This document shows positions 16,099-26,300 of a stretch of DNA of 38,499 nucleotides, one piece after another (the first letter of the stretch is position 1; every line of letters begins with the position of its first letter). The notes below the pieces were generated by a model. The model saw only the letters and a program-made list of their open reading frames with translations, ran no database searches and was not told the DNA's origin. The position numbers and the translations under genes are program-made. Location: NCBI GenBank assembly GCA_028247315.1, contig JAOKFZ010000018.1:1-38499 (forward strand). The letters run 5' to 3'. The DNA comes from Bacteroidia bacterium (GTDB taxonomy: Bacteria; Bacteroidota; Bacteroidia; NS11-12g; UBA9320).

Positions 16099-18129
16099 AT
16101 GCACACATATAAACGGTTATATTCCTTGACAAACATAAAAATACTGGCGGTAGTATTGGGCTTTTTTTTGTTACAATCATGCGACGATTCCAATGACCGA
16201 ACTACAGTACTGGAAGCCAGTGAATACTACTCGTCTGCTAAGCCATGCACCCGTTGGTGGTGGTTTGCCACAGCCATAAAAAAGTCCGATATAAAGCACC
16301 AGCTGGACTGGGCACAAGAAAATAATTTTGGCGGAGTAGAAATAGCGTGGGTATACCCGCTCTATCGCTACCAAAAAATGTATTCTCGAGCCTACGGAAG
16401 ACAGTACCCAATAGATAGTTCAGCACAAAAATGGCTGAGCAAAGAATGGACAGACATGGCAGTATATACCAAACGGTATGCCGACACGATCGGCTTGTCG
16501 TGTGATTTTACGTTTGGTAGTGCATGGCCCGTAGCTGGAACTGAAATAAGCCAGGGAAACAGAACCCAAATCTATGGCGACTCCAGTTTTCAGCAGTTAC
16601 TCACCTTCTCGTGGGCATGGCCAGACACCATGTATGTTATAGACCACCTCAATCCGGATGCATTCAAAGAATTTGCAGCTCCCATAGCCAACGCCTTGAA
16701 ACCCGCTTTTGGAGGATCTAAATCTGCTTTGTTCACTGACTCTTGGGAGATAAAACTAAATGCTACCAACAAGATTTGGACCGCAGGATTTGGGACTACG
16801 TTCAACGAGCGTTTTGGCTACGATATCGTTCCTTTTATGAATAAAGGTATAGATTCCTTCCCCGACTTACGGTACGACTACATGACCCACTTGGACGAGT
16901 ATGTGACCGCTGGTTTTTATAAGCCATACGTAGCCAAGTGCAAAGAACTGGGTGCCTGGTCTAGGGTGCAATGCTTGGCCGCTCCTACCGATGTAATGAC
17001 GACCTACTCCTTGGTAGATATTCCCGAAACGGAGAGCATGCTCAACAATCCGAACTATTCGCGTATTGTAAGTTCCGCTGCATGCTTGGCGAGCAAGCGA
17101 CTGGTCTCTAGCGAGACATTCACCTGTATGTACGGATTCCCGAGCACGTACCTACACCAAGAACAAACGGCCGACCTCAAAATGGTAGCCGATGCCATGT
17201 TTGCTCATGGTATAAATCACCATGTATACCACGGGATGCCTTACAACCCCATCGGTTCTGATACCAATACTTTTTTTGCCACTACTTACTTTGGCCCAGG
17301 GGGCAGCTTAACCCCGGAGTTACCCGCGTTCAACGCCTACATGGAAAAAGTATCGAGCTACATGCAAATAGGCAAAACCTACAGCGATATAGCGGTATAC
17401 ATACCCCATGAAGACGGCATAATGAAAGGAGCCTACCCACCCGAGAAACAACGCGTATGGGTATGGGGAGCGTATGAATTGAGGTATATCGACCCACCAG
17501 CAGAACTCGAGGGTTATCACCCCTTGTGGATCAATAGGCACTTCTTAGAAAAAGCTACCTATAGCAAGGGTAGATTGGAGATAGGAGACGCATCGTTTTC
17601 TATGCTGTATATAGATGTAGACTATATGGATGGTAGAGCTTTAGAACGAATAGTGCACTTGGCCAAACTAGGATTACCTATATGCCTAAAGAATGTTCCG
17701 ATGCAACCGGGTAAGGTAAAAAATAGTGCTTACGGCGTATGGTTAGATGAGCTAATGCAACTGCCCAATGTTTCTCAAACATTTGAAAAAAGCACTAAAA
17801 ATGCTCCTTTGCTGCAAGCAGATAGCTTACCACAGTACTGGTGCAAGGTCGACGATGCTGGGAATGCCTACGTTTTTCTGGCACAGTGGAAGGCCAAAAA
17901 TTTGGTATATCCAATCTACGGTGGCCAATCGTATACCAACACGAATGACACCCTACATCTTGCGATTAACTATAATGAGAATCAATGCAAAGTAGACGTG
18001 GTTTTCAAACCGTACCAATCTGTATTGATACACGTATCGCCCAATGGCAAAACACGTTTTTTGGACATTGCTTACGCCCCTAACGTTCCTGATGTACTAC
18101 CTAGAGAAAAGCAACGCACCTATTTTTAA
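16099..18129 (+). CDS. GH106-like alpha-L-rhamnosidase lipoprotein
   Basis: Probable enzyme removing alpha-L-rhamnose from pectic glycans at the cell envelope. A signal with lipobox LQSC ends at Cys28. The body opens with CTRWWWFATAIKKSDI (50-65) and LDWAQENNFGGVEIAW (69-84), the characteristic start of the GH106 catalytic barrel. LFTDSWEI with Asp214 and Glu217, then FNERFGYDIVPF (235-246), and SSETFTCM with Glu339 match the conserved acid positions of the family. At 676 residues it is much shorter than the usual 1000 or more: the C-terminal carbohydrate-binding sandwiches appear to be missing. The next gene begins 3 bp after its stop. Confidence 0.8.
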   Translation: MHTYKRLYSLTNIKILAVVLGFFLLQSCDDSNDRTTVLEASEYYSSAKPCTRWWWFATAIKKSDIKHQLDWAQENNFGGVEIAWVYPLYRYQKMYSRAYGRQYPIDSSAQKWLSKEWTDMAVYTKRYADTIGLSCDFTFGSAWPVAGTEISQGNRTQIYGDSSFQQLLTFSWAWPDTMYVIDHLNPDAFKEFAAPIANALKPAFGGSKSALFTDSWEIKLNATNKIWTAGFGTTFNERFGYDIVPFMNKGIDSFPDLRYDYMTHLDEYVTAGFYKPYVAKCKELGAWSRVQCLAAPTDVMTTYSLVDIPETESMLNNPNYSRIVSSAACLASKRLVSSETFTCMYGFPSTYLHQEQTADLKMVADAMFAHGINHHVYHGMPYNPIGSDTNTFFATTYFGPGGSLTPELPAFNAYMEKVSSYMQIGKTYSDIAVYIPHEDGIMKGAYPPEKQRVWVWGAYELRYIDPPAELEGYHPLWINRHFLEKATYSKGRLEIGDASFSMLYIDVDYMDGRALERIVHLAKLGLPICLKNVPMQPGKVKNSAYGVWLDELMQLPNVSQTFEKSTKNAPLLQADSLPQYWCKVDDAGNAYVFLAQWKAKNLVYPIYGGQSYTNTNDTLHLAINYNENQCKVDVVFKPYQSVLIHVSPNGKTRFLDIAYAPNVPDVLPREKQRTYF

Positions 18130-18132
18130 GAC

Positions 18133-19446
18133 ATGAAAAAGAACCACCAAAAAGAGAATAGACGTAGTTTTATAAAAGACAAACTATGGAAGGGTATCTT
18201 GTTCGCAATAACAGGATCACTCCCGACAATTGCCCGTGCTACAGCGGACCAAGAACACCTGCCCACAGCTATATACACTGCTGATGGAGAAACCATTGAC
18301 TGGGATAAAGTGAAACGCATGTTTACCCTTGCCGCTAAAAGGCATCATTTCAATACGGCTAGTATAAGTCCATCACCCAAGGTAGTACAAGACAAAACAA
18401 TAGAAACTATCCACTACCTGAACAGGTTTGGATCGGAAGAACACAAGCGAGTAGAACCTGTTAGACTAAAACTGGGCCAACTGCTCAACGCCCCTCCAAC
18501 ACAACTGGCCATTACCCGCAATACTACTGAAGGCATGAACATCATAGCTCGCAGTCTTGGCTTACAAAAAGGAGATGAAGTCATCATCACCAACCAAGAG
18601 CACGTGGGTGGAGCTGCTCCTTGGCTTACTCTTCAAAATGAAATCGGTATTGGCGTAACGGTTATAGACATAGCTGAAAATGAGGAAAACACCTGTAGCC
18701 TTCTTGAGCGTGCCATTACACCACGCACTAAGGCCATCTCGGTTTCTCACATTACCTGTACCACCGGAGCGGTTCTCCCCGTAAAGGACGTTATAGTCTT
18801 GTGCAAAAAGCATGGGGTACAATCGGTAATAGACGGGGCTCAAGCTGTAGGCCAGATACCTGTAGACCTCGGTTACCTCAATCCTGATTTTTATGCGGCA
18901 AGTGGTCATAAATGGTTGTATGGACCAAACGGTACAGGCATTTTGTACCTCAATAAAGATTTCTTGATGAACACAGGTCCGCTTTTCAGCGGAGCATATA
19001 CCGACCGTATATTTGACATCAATGCAGGTCTTATCGATTATGTACAATCCGCCAGCAGATATGAATACGGCACCCTCAATGCTCCCATCATGGCTGGCTT
19101 GGGAGCGGCAGTAGATTTTATCCAAAATATCGGTACAGTACGGGTTACTGATCGCTGCAAACAGCTATCAACACGATTTTATATGGGCATAAAAGGCCAC
19201 AAAAATATAACCATCTTAACGCCTGAAAAGGAAAAACTGAGAGCAGCTATAGTCACCTTTAGAATAAGCGACAAGCAGAGTGCTGAAGTATGTAGGCTAT
19301 TGGTAAAAGGAGGTGTTACAGTACTTAGACATGTACACGAAAACAACCTAAATGCCATTCGGGCATCTTTTGCCATTTTTACGAGCGAAGAGGAAGTAGA
19401 TGAACTTATAGCGAGAATTCTACTTCTTGCAGAGGCGAACGAGTAA
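18133..19446 (+). CDS. Tat-exported class V aminotransferase-like PLP enzyme
   Basis: Fold-type I PLP enzyme of the class V (cysteine desulfurase / isopenicillin-N epimerase) superfamily, 437 residues. The N terminus has a twin-arginine signal: Arg10-Arg11 in NRRSFIK, a moderately hydrophobic stretch (about 20-33) and an ATA cleavage region. The PLP lysine is Lys260 in ASGHKWLYGPNGTG, the ring-nitrogen Asp is Asp234 in DGAQAVG, and TRNTTEGMN (128-136) forms the phosphate-binding turn. Tat export fits a protein folded with its cofactor in the cytoplasm and working in the periplasm. Its substrate is unknown; a cysteine at the desulfurase active-site position is not evident, so it is not a housekeeping IscS. 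It is translationally close to the GH106-like gene (3 bp gap). Confidence 0.85.
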   Translation: MKKNHQKENRRSFIKDKLWKGILFAITGSLPTIARATADQEHLPTAIYTADGETIDWDKVKRMFTLAAKRHHFNTASISPSPKVVQDKTIETIHYLNRFGSEEHKRVEPVRLKLGQLLNAPPTQLAITRNTTEGMNIIARSLGLQKGDEVIITNQEHVGGAAPWLTLQNEIGIGVTVIDIAENEENTCSLLERAITPRTKAISVSHITCTTGAVLPVKDVIVLCKKHGVQSVIDGAQAVGQIPVDLGYLNPDFYAASGHKWLYGPNGTGILYLNKDFLMNTGPLFSGAYTDRIFDINAGLIDYVQSASRYEYGTLNAPIMAGLGAAVDFIQNIGTVRVTDRCKQLSTRFYMGIKGHKNITILTPEKEKLRAAIVTFRISDKQSAEVCRLLVKGGVTVLRHVHENNLNAIRASFAIFTSEEEVDELIARILLLAEANE

Positions 19447-19473
19447 TACCTCTGCCACGAAGAACAACCACTG

Positions 19474-19662
19474 CTATGCAGTAGCAAGCAAATCGTGTGT
19501 CACCCCATACTTGAATAGGCCTATGGCTGTTTTGCATCCTGTTTTCTTTAGGATGTTTTTGCGGTGATTGTTTACCGTATAGGGACTAATGGAGAGAGCC
19601 GAGGCAATAGTCTTGGTAGTCTGCCCATCGCATCTATATTTAAGACTAGTCGTGCATCGTTA
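19474..19662 (-). pseudogene. remnant of a LuxR-type HTH regulator (C-terminal end)
   Basis: Minus-strand reading ending at a stop at 19474-19476 gives TTKTIASALSISPYTVNNHR followed by KNILKKTGCKTAIGLFKYG, a clear LuxR-family helix-turn-helix tail. The frame is closed by a stop at 19660-19662 and the usual upstream LTxRE segment is only visible in another frame (IPAKEYTYIY), so the gene is frameshifted. A short minus ORF at 19884-19988 beginning MNPGRPNELTQEECQNKYLQ may be a scrap of its N terminus. It lies directly after the glycan locus and may be the dead regulator of it, but that is only position. Confidence 0.65.
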
Positions 19663-20342
19663 TACAGTATATATATGTATATTCCTTTGCGGGGATATAT
19701 GTCATTGCCTTGCTACCATACAACTACTGCACTTAACCCCCCTGATCCATTCAATACCCATCTATTGCGTAGTATACGGTCCCACTCATTTGAGCGATTA
19801 CATCTTGTATCTAATACGCTATGAATAGTTGAAAAAGTATAGTGATTACGGGCTATTACCAATAGAATAAAGCACCGCCAATCTCAACTATTTCTTGCAC
19901 AGAGACGACCTATACGGTACCAGGATAGTTGCAGATATTTGTTCTGGCACTCTTCCTGTGTTAGCTCATTTGGTCTGCCTGGGTTCATCACTGTGTTCTT
20001 TTTTTAGATAGACAAAGCCATACCTTTCTTAACTTGTCTATTCGACGGGAAGGTGTCACACCGTTTCCTAAACCAATACGGCCCTTCGAGCCGCATTATT
20101 GCCTTCTGTACCGCCTCAAAACGGTTCTAATGAAATCGAGAGCATAAATACTCGGGGCATTGGAGTCTCGTACCGGAGACCCTAACTAGGGTCGAAAGCT
20201 GCTCAAAACTTGATTTATTACAACCATTTTTTTAAAAAACTGACGTTTTATTTACTTTACAATGACGATACTATGACCTATAAATTTTGAACTTATGGTA
20301 AATAAGTTACTGCTGAATTTTATCATCCAAAAAAAATTGTCT
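19663..20342. other. long non-coding stretch before the giant adhesin gene
   Basis: About 680 bp without a supported gene. The left part is probably decayed regulator sequence (see 19474-19662). Near 20165-20192 two adjacent hairpins overlap: GTCTC/GAGAC with a six-base loop and ACCCT/AGGGT with a four-base loop. A CGGC/GCCG hairpin lies near 20080-20095. I do not recognise a tRNA or a known riboswitch in them. The last 150 bp before the gene is very AT-rich, as expected for a promoter region. Confidence 0.35.
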
Positions 20343-20350
20343 TATTTTTG
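20343..20350 (+). promoter_or_regulatory. candidate -7 promoter element of the giant adhesin gene
   Basis: TATTTTTG fits TAnnTTTG and is 17 bp upstream of the ATG at 20368, within a long AT-rich stretch. The spacing predicts a very short leader. No clear -33 element is visible. Confidence 0.4.
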
Positions 20351-20367
20351 TCGCATTTCTTTAAATA

Positions 20368-23300
20368 ATGTTTAGACAATTTCTTTTTTTTGGCTTACTC
20401 TCACTAACTTTCTTTTCATCGCAAGCTCAAACCATAGATGCCGGAAATGACACTATTCTTTGTTCGGGTCAGAGTGTACAATTAGGCGGTAGCGTTGTAG
20501 CACCAGGCAACCCAACGAGTATAAGCTGGACTTCTAGTCCGTCTAGTTTTACGTCATCCGATTCTACACCTACGGTTTCACCAACGGTAACTACAGCTTA
20601 TTTTATAGCAGTGGTCTATCCCTCGAGTACCGTTTTGGATACCGTAACAGTGTATGTACCGCAATTGGTGGCCGATTTTGGCCAAAGTGCCGATACGGTG
20701 TGTTCTGGAACCAGTGTATCCTTTTCTGACTCTACACTTTATGGGAGTTCTTCTGCGACTTATTCATGGAATTTTGGGACAGCAGGAAGCACATCTACAT
20801 TAAAAAATCCCAGCCATACGTTTATAAACAGCACGCTAGGTTCTGCCGGCATCAACCGTACAGTAACCCTCACAGTAACCGACTCTGGGTGTACGTCTAC
20901 CTATACCGATATTGTGCGTGTACAAGGACTTCCTTCGACAAGACATTTTGATTTTTCTGCAGCCATAACTAATCCACCAACCCAAGCCTACACCAACTGT
21001 GTAGGGTATGGCAATTATACACCGACCATCAGAAATATTTCGACTACCAGTTCTAGCAACAGTTCCTATTTTATTGAATGGGGCGACGGCACTGACACCA
21101 CATTGTCTACTACTGCCTACCCTTTTAACAGCGGAAGCATAAGTCACACCTACACAACACAAGGATACTACTACTTGAATTATACGGTAACTGGCAACAA
21201 TGGATGTAGTGCTTCGGACATAGATACTGTTTTTCATGGTAGCAATCCAGTTATTGGGATTAGTAATCCTGGGAATACCACGGGATGTGCTCCGTATACG
21301 CTTTCCTTTATGGTGAACTACCGTGACACTTCTGGCATTCCCAACTTGCCGGGCACTAAGTATACGATTACCTCCAACTATCCTGGATTTGTCGACTCGG
21401 TGTATTATCACCCACTGGTAGGTATGCCCGATAGTGTATTTACCTTTACCTTTACCGAAAGTTCGTGTGGTTACCCAGCAAGTACCACGTTACAAAATGG
21501 CTTTTTCATGGAGGCTATCGCCTCCAATCAGTGTGCTGCTGCCTATTCGAGTGCATACCCCATACACATCAATAAGGCTGCAAACGCCAGCTTTACCAAT
21601 ACGCCTAGCAATAAAATTTGTGCTGGAACGAATATGTCTTTCTTTGGATCGGACTCCATCGGGGTTTCTATATACCCGGGACAACCCAGTGCTGGATGTA
21701 CCTCACAACTCAAAAAATATTGGCAAATATCACCGATGACGGGTGTCCAAGTTGTTTCTGGGCAATTGGGATTCACCCCATACTCCTTACCTTTTTTATG
21801 GGGAACTAAAGACATCGTTGTTCGCTTCGACTCCGCAGGAACGTATAGCATAAAATATTTTTTGGGCAATTACTGCGGCCTAGACTCTTTTGAAAAAATC
21901 ATCTGTGTAGTACCACAGCCGAATGCTTCTTTTCAAATGTCTGCTAATTTTCTGTGTAATCCAGATAGTGTCTACCTGATCAATACGTCTCCTTCTGTTG
22001 TTTCTTGCGATAGCTCCTCTTATTCGTGGGATATTTCCTTGCTCGCCAACAACTGCTCCCCTGTTGTGCCCAATTGGACATTTATAGACAGCACATCCAT
22101 TACATCACAAGACCCTGCCATACGTTTTATGAGCTCCGGGCTTTACGGCATCACCTTGTACGATAGTGGCTATTGTGGTATAGACTCCATTACGCTGACG
22201 GATACGGTAGCCCGCCAACCGGAAATTTTCTTCACTATTGCTCCAGACACACTGTGTGCCAATAGCCCGTTGACCATAAGCACTCTGATGGTCCGCAATT
22301 GTTATGACCCTAATGCCACCTATCAATGGACGTATACTGGAGGAACTATCGCATCTCCCAACCAAGAAAACCCGGGTAATTTCAGTACCGATTCTGTTGG
22401 ATTATTTTTTGTTTCATTAACCGTAACCAATCGATGCTCGGATACTACTATGTTTGATACCATCCGTATCTTAGCCAATCCCATCATTACCTTTGCCAGT
22501 CCTACTGCGGTATGTTTAGACAGCGATACATTTACGTTGTCTTCTGCATCACCTTCTGGCGGAACATATTATTCATTGGCCCTCACATCGCCTATAGTTG
22601 GCAATGTTTTTTACCCTTCTTTAGCCGGAGTCGGCACCCATACGGTGTATTATACCTATACCGATTCTTTGACCTGTACTTCTATTGATTCGACCACATT
22701 AATCGTTCATCCATTGCCTACGCCTCAAGCAGGCAACGATACCATCATTTGCGTGAATGATTCGATTGATCTGTATCCAACTATAGAAGCAAATCATGCG
22801 TATTCGTGGTTCACTGGCGGAGCATTTTTCTCCAATCAGACCAATGTTACCGTATCTCCTACCACTACCACTACCTACATTCTTTTGGATTCCAATATCC
22901 TAACCGGGTGTACCAATTTAGACTCCATTCAGGTCGCGGTTCAAACTCTTCCCCCTGTGAATGCAGGAGTTGATTCCTCTATTTGCTTCAACGATATTAT
23001 TCAGTTGGGTACTGCCCTTGCGGGGTATAACTACGCTTGGTCGAGTAATCCTGCTGGATTTAGTAGCACTGCGATGCAGCCTATCGTATCTCCTGCTGTA
23101 ACTACCACCTATTATCTAAGCGTAAATTTAGCCTTTAAATGCTATAATTTTGATACCGTAACGGTAGTTGTAGATACGCTTCCATCGAGTATAGTAGGCA
23201 CTCCAAGTACTATTTGTGCCAATGACAGTGTGCAGCTAGGCAGCACCAGTATTGCTGGAAATACATACCTATGGACAAGCAGTCCATTGTTCTTTACGGA

Positions 23301-26300
23301 TTCTATTGGCAACCCTACGGTAGCTCCGCAACAAACAACTACTTTTTACCTAACAGAAACTATTGATGCTACGGGTTGTGAATCACAGGATAGTGTATTA
23401 ATTACAGTAAATCAATTGCCTATTTTACTAGCAACAGATACCGGGATATGTTTCTCGGATACGGCGACGCTTTCTGTTAGCCCGAGTAATTTAGTGAGCT
23501 ATTCATGGGCACCAACTACAGGATTGTCCAACGCTACCGGAGCTACAACACTGGCTAATCCATTACTATCTGTAAGTTACCTCGTAACGGGCATCGATAT
23601 AAATGGTTGTATTGGTGTGGACTCAGCGATAGTGGCGGTATTCGATCTACCCAATACCCTATTCAGTATAGACACCGGAAGTTGTGGTGACATCAACATA
23701 CTCGTAGATAACAGTACCGATACCAACAACATCTATGGACACGATTACCTCTGGACGGTAGCACCAAACACAGGTGTAGTATTGGACGATACCTTATATA
23801 CGCCAAGCATTTACTTCCCACTAAATACCGCAACAACAGCCATAAGCTATGACATCGTATTGAAAAGTACTTCCATAAACGGTTGTGTGGATTTGGATAC
23901 TCAAACAACAGTGGTTTATCCTAAGCCGCTAGCTAGTTTCTCTATTGCATTGCCCGATAGCTGTAGCCCAGACACTGCGTTCTTTACCAATGCGTCTGAT
24001 CCATACAACTCGGAGACTATGGCAACCATGAACTTCGCATGGAACTTTGGTTCTACACTACAAGATCCTACTCAACTATACACCAACTCAGGCATTGTAG
24101 ATAGCGTATACACCATAACATTATTCTCTGAGACTATGCACGGATGTAGAGACACATTTGTAGACTCTCTTACCATACACCCCGATGCTCGGGCAACCAT
24201 AAACCCAGCATTTACAGCAGGTTGTGCTCCGCTAACCATCAACTCTGCTTTGATTAACCTAACCCAATACCCGTTTGCTAACGATACTTACAGCTGGACC
24301 ATATTCGGTGCAGATTCTACTACTCCAGTAAGCAACTTTACCGGAACTGGTTTTACCGATTACACCATCAGTGCTGATGCAGATACCGTATATGTTCGCT
24401 TGATTACAAGCAACAACTATGGCTGTAAAGAAGATACCCTCGTACAGCGTTTCACTACCATTCAAGATCCAGCTGCAGACTTCTTATTGTCGGATACCAC
24501 TGGTTGTGGTAATAACTTCATCACTTTGACGGACAACACCAGTCCATTGGGACTTAGCTTGTATTGGGACTTTGGTGACGGCGATACCAGTACTGCAACC
24601 AACCCTGTACACAACTTTACCAATACTTCCAACACACAAGATTCTACCTACACCATCACCTTAATCGTGACTGCAGGTACCGGTTGTTCTGATACCAGTG
24701 TAAAGGATGTGACCATTTTCCCAATACCCGATGCCTTGTTTACATTGAGCAGTACAGCCACTTGTGCTCCAGCTGTAATCACGACCAACAATAACACCAT
24801 ACGCAAAGCCGGTACCTGGACTTCCTTGTGGAGTACCAATCAGGGTTCAGTAAGCATCAGCGACACAGCAGCTTCAACACCTACCTTCTCATTTGTAGAT
24901 AACGATAGCGGAGTAGATACTACTTACACCTTCTCATTGGTAGTGACTTCTGTAGACGGATGTACCGATTCTATTTCGGATAGTATTGTGTTGTATTCGC
25001 GTCCCAATACCCTATTCAGTATAGACACCGGAAGTTGTGGTGACATCAACATACTCGTAGATAACAGTACCGATACCAACAACATCTATGGACACGATTA
25101 CCTCTGGACGGTAGCACCAAACACAGGTGTAGTATTGGACGATACCTTATATACGCCAAGCATTTACTTCCCACTAAATACCGCAACAACAGCCATAAGC
25201 TATGACATCGTATTGAAAAGTACTTCCATAAACGGTTGTGTGGATTTGGATACTCAAACAACAGTGGTTTATCCTAAGCCGCTAGCTAGTTTCTCTATTG
25301 CATTGCCCGATAGCTGTAGCCCAGACACTGCGTTCTTTACCAATGCGTCTGATCCATACAACTCGGAGACTATGGCAACCATGAACTTCGCATGGAACTT
25401 TGGTTCTACACTACAAGATCCTACTCAACTATACACCAACTCAGGCATTGTAGATAGCGTATACACCATAACATTATTCTCTGAGACTATGCACGGATGT
25501 AGAGACACATTTGTAGACTCTCTTACCATACACCCCGATGCTCGGGCAACCATAAACCCAGCATTTACAGCAGGTTGTGCTCCGCTAACCATCAACTCTG
25601 CTTTGATTAACCTAACCCAATACCCCCTTGCTAACGATACTTACAGCTGGACCATATTCGGTGCAGATTCTACTACTCCAGTAAGCAACTTTACCGGAAC
25701 TAGTTTTACCGATTACACCATCAGTGCTGATGCAGATACCGTATATGTTCGCTTGATTACAAGCAACAACTATGGCTGTAAAGAAGATACCCTCGTACAG
25801 CGTTTCACTACCATTCAAGATCCAGATGCAGACTTCTTATTGTCGGATACCACTGGTTGTGGTAATAACCTCATCACTTTGACAGATGCTTCTACACCAA
25901 CTTCTGGATTAACCCACAGGTGGAATTTTGGAGATGGAGACACCAGTATACAACAGAACCCAGCACACCTATTTACCAATACATCCAACACACAAGATTC
26001 TACCTACAGCATCACCCTAATAGTGAAAGCTAGTGCATCTGGCTGTTCAGACACAATTGTAAAACAATTCGAAGCGTTTGCTAAACCTGTAGCCAACTTT
26101 GGTGCCGCAGAAGTATGTGAATTCAAGATCACTCAGTTTACAGACTCTTCAATTGCAGGAGGAGTACCCCTTGCAACGTGGGATTGGGACTTTGATGACG
26201 GCAACGCTGACACGCTACAGAATCCAATGCACACTTACAGTCAAGATGGTAATTATGCTGTGCAGTTGGTTATTTCCAATGGCAATGGATGTACCGATTC

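Noticed and set aside
19564-19828. Two overlapping plus-strand ORFs of about 80 codons after the glycan operon
   Set aside because: They are antisense to the LuxR remnant and to decayed sequence; rich in Tyr, Cys and His with no domain.
20160-20195. Two adjacent hairpins that might be part of a tRNA or riboswitch
   Set aside because: No acceptor stem, T-arm consensus or anticodon arm can be built, and no known riboswitch core is recognised; left as structure of unknown meaning.
20836-21411. 191-codon minus-strand ORF within the giant adhesin gene
   Set aside because: Long antisense frames are expected under a repetitive gene with restricted codons; no start context or domain.
23650-25883. 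CRISPR or tandem-array interpretation of the repeats
   Set aside because: Two long in-frame protein-coding repeats separated by coding sequence; no short regular repeat-spacer pattern.
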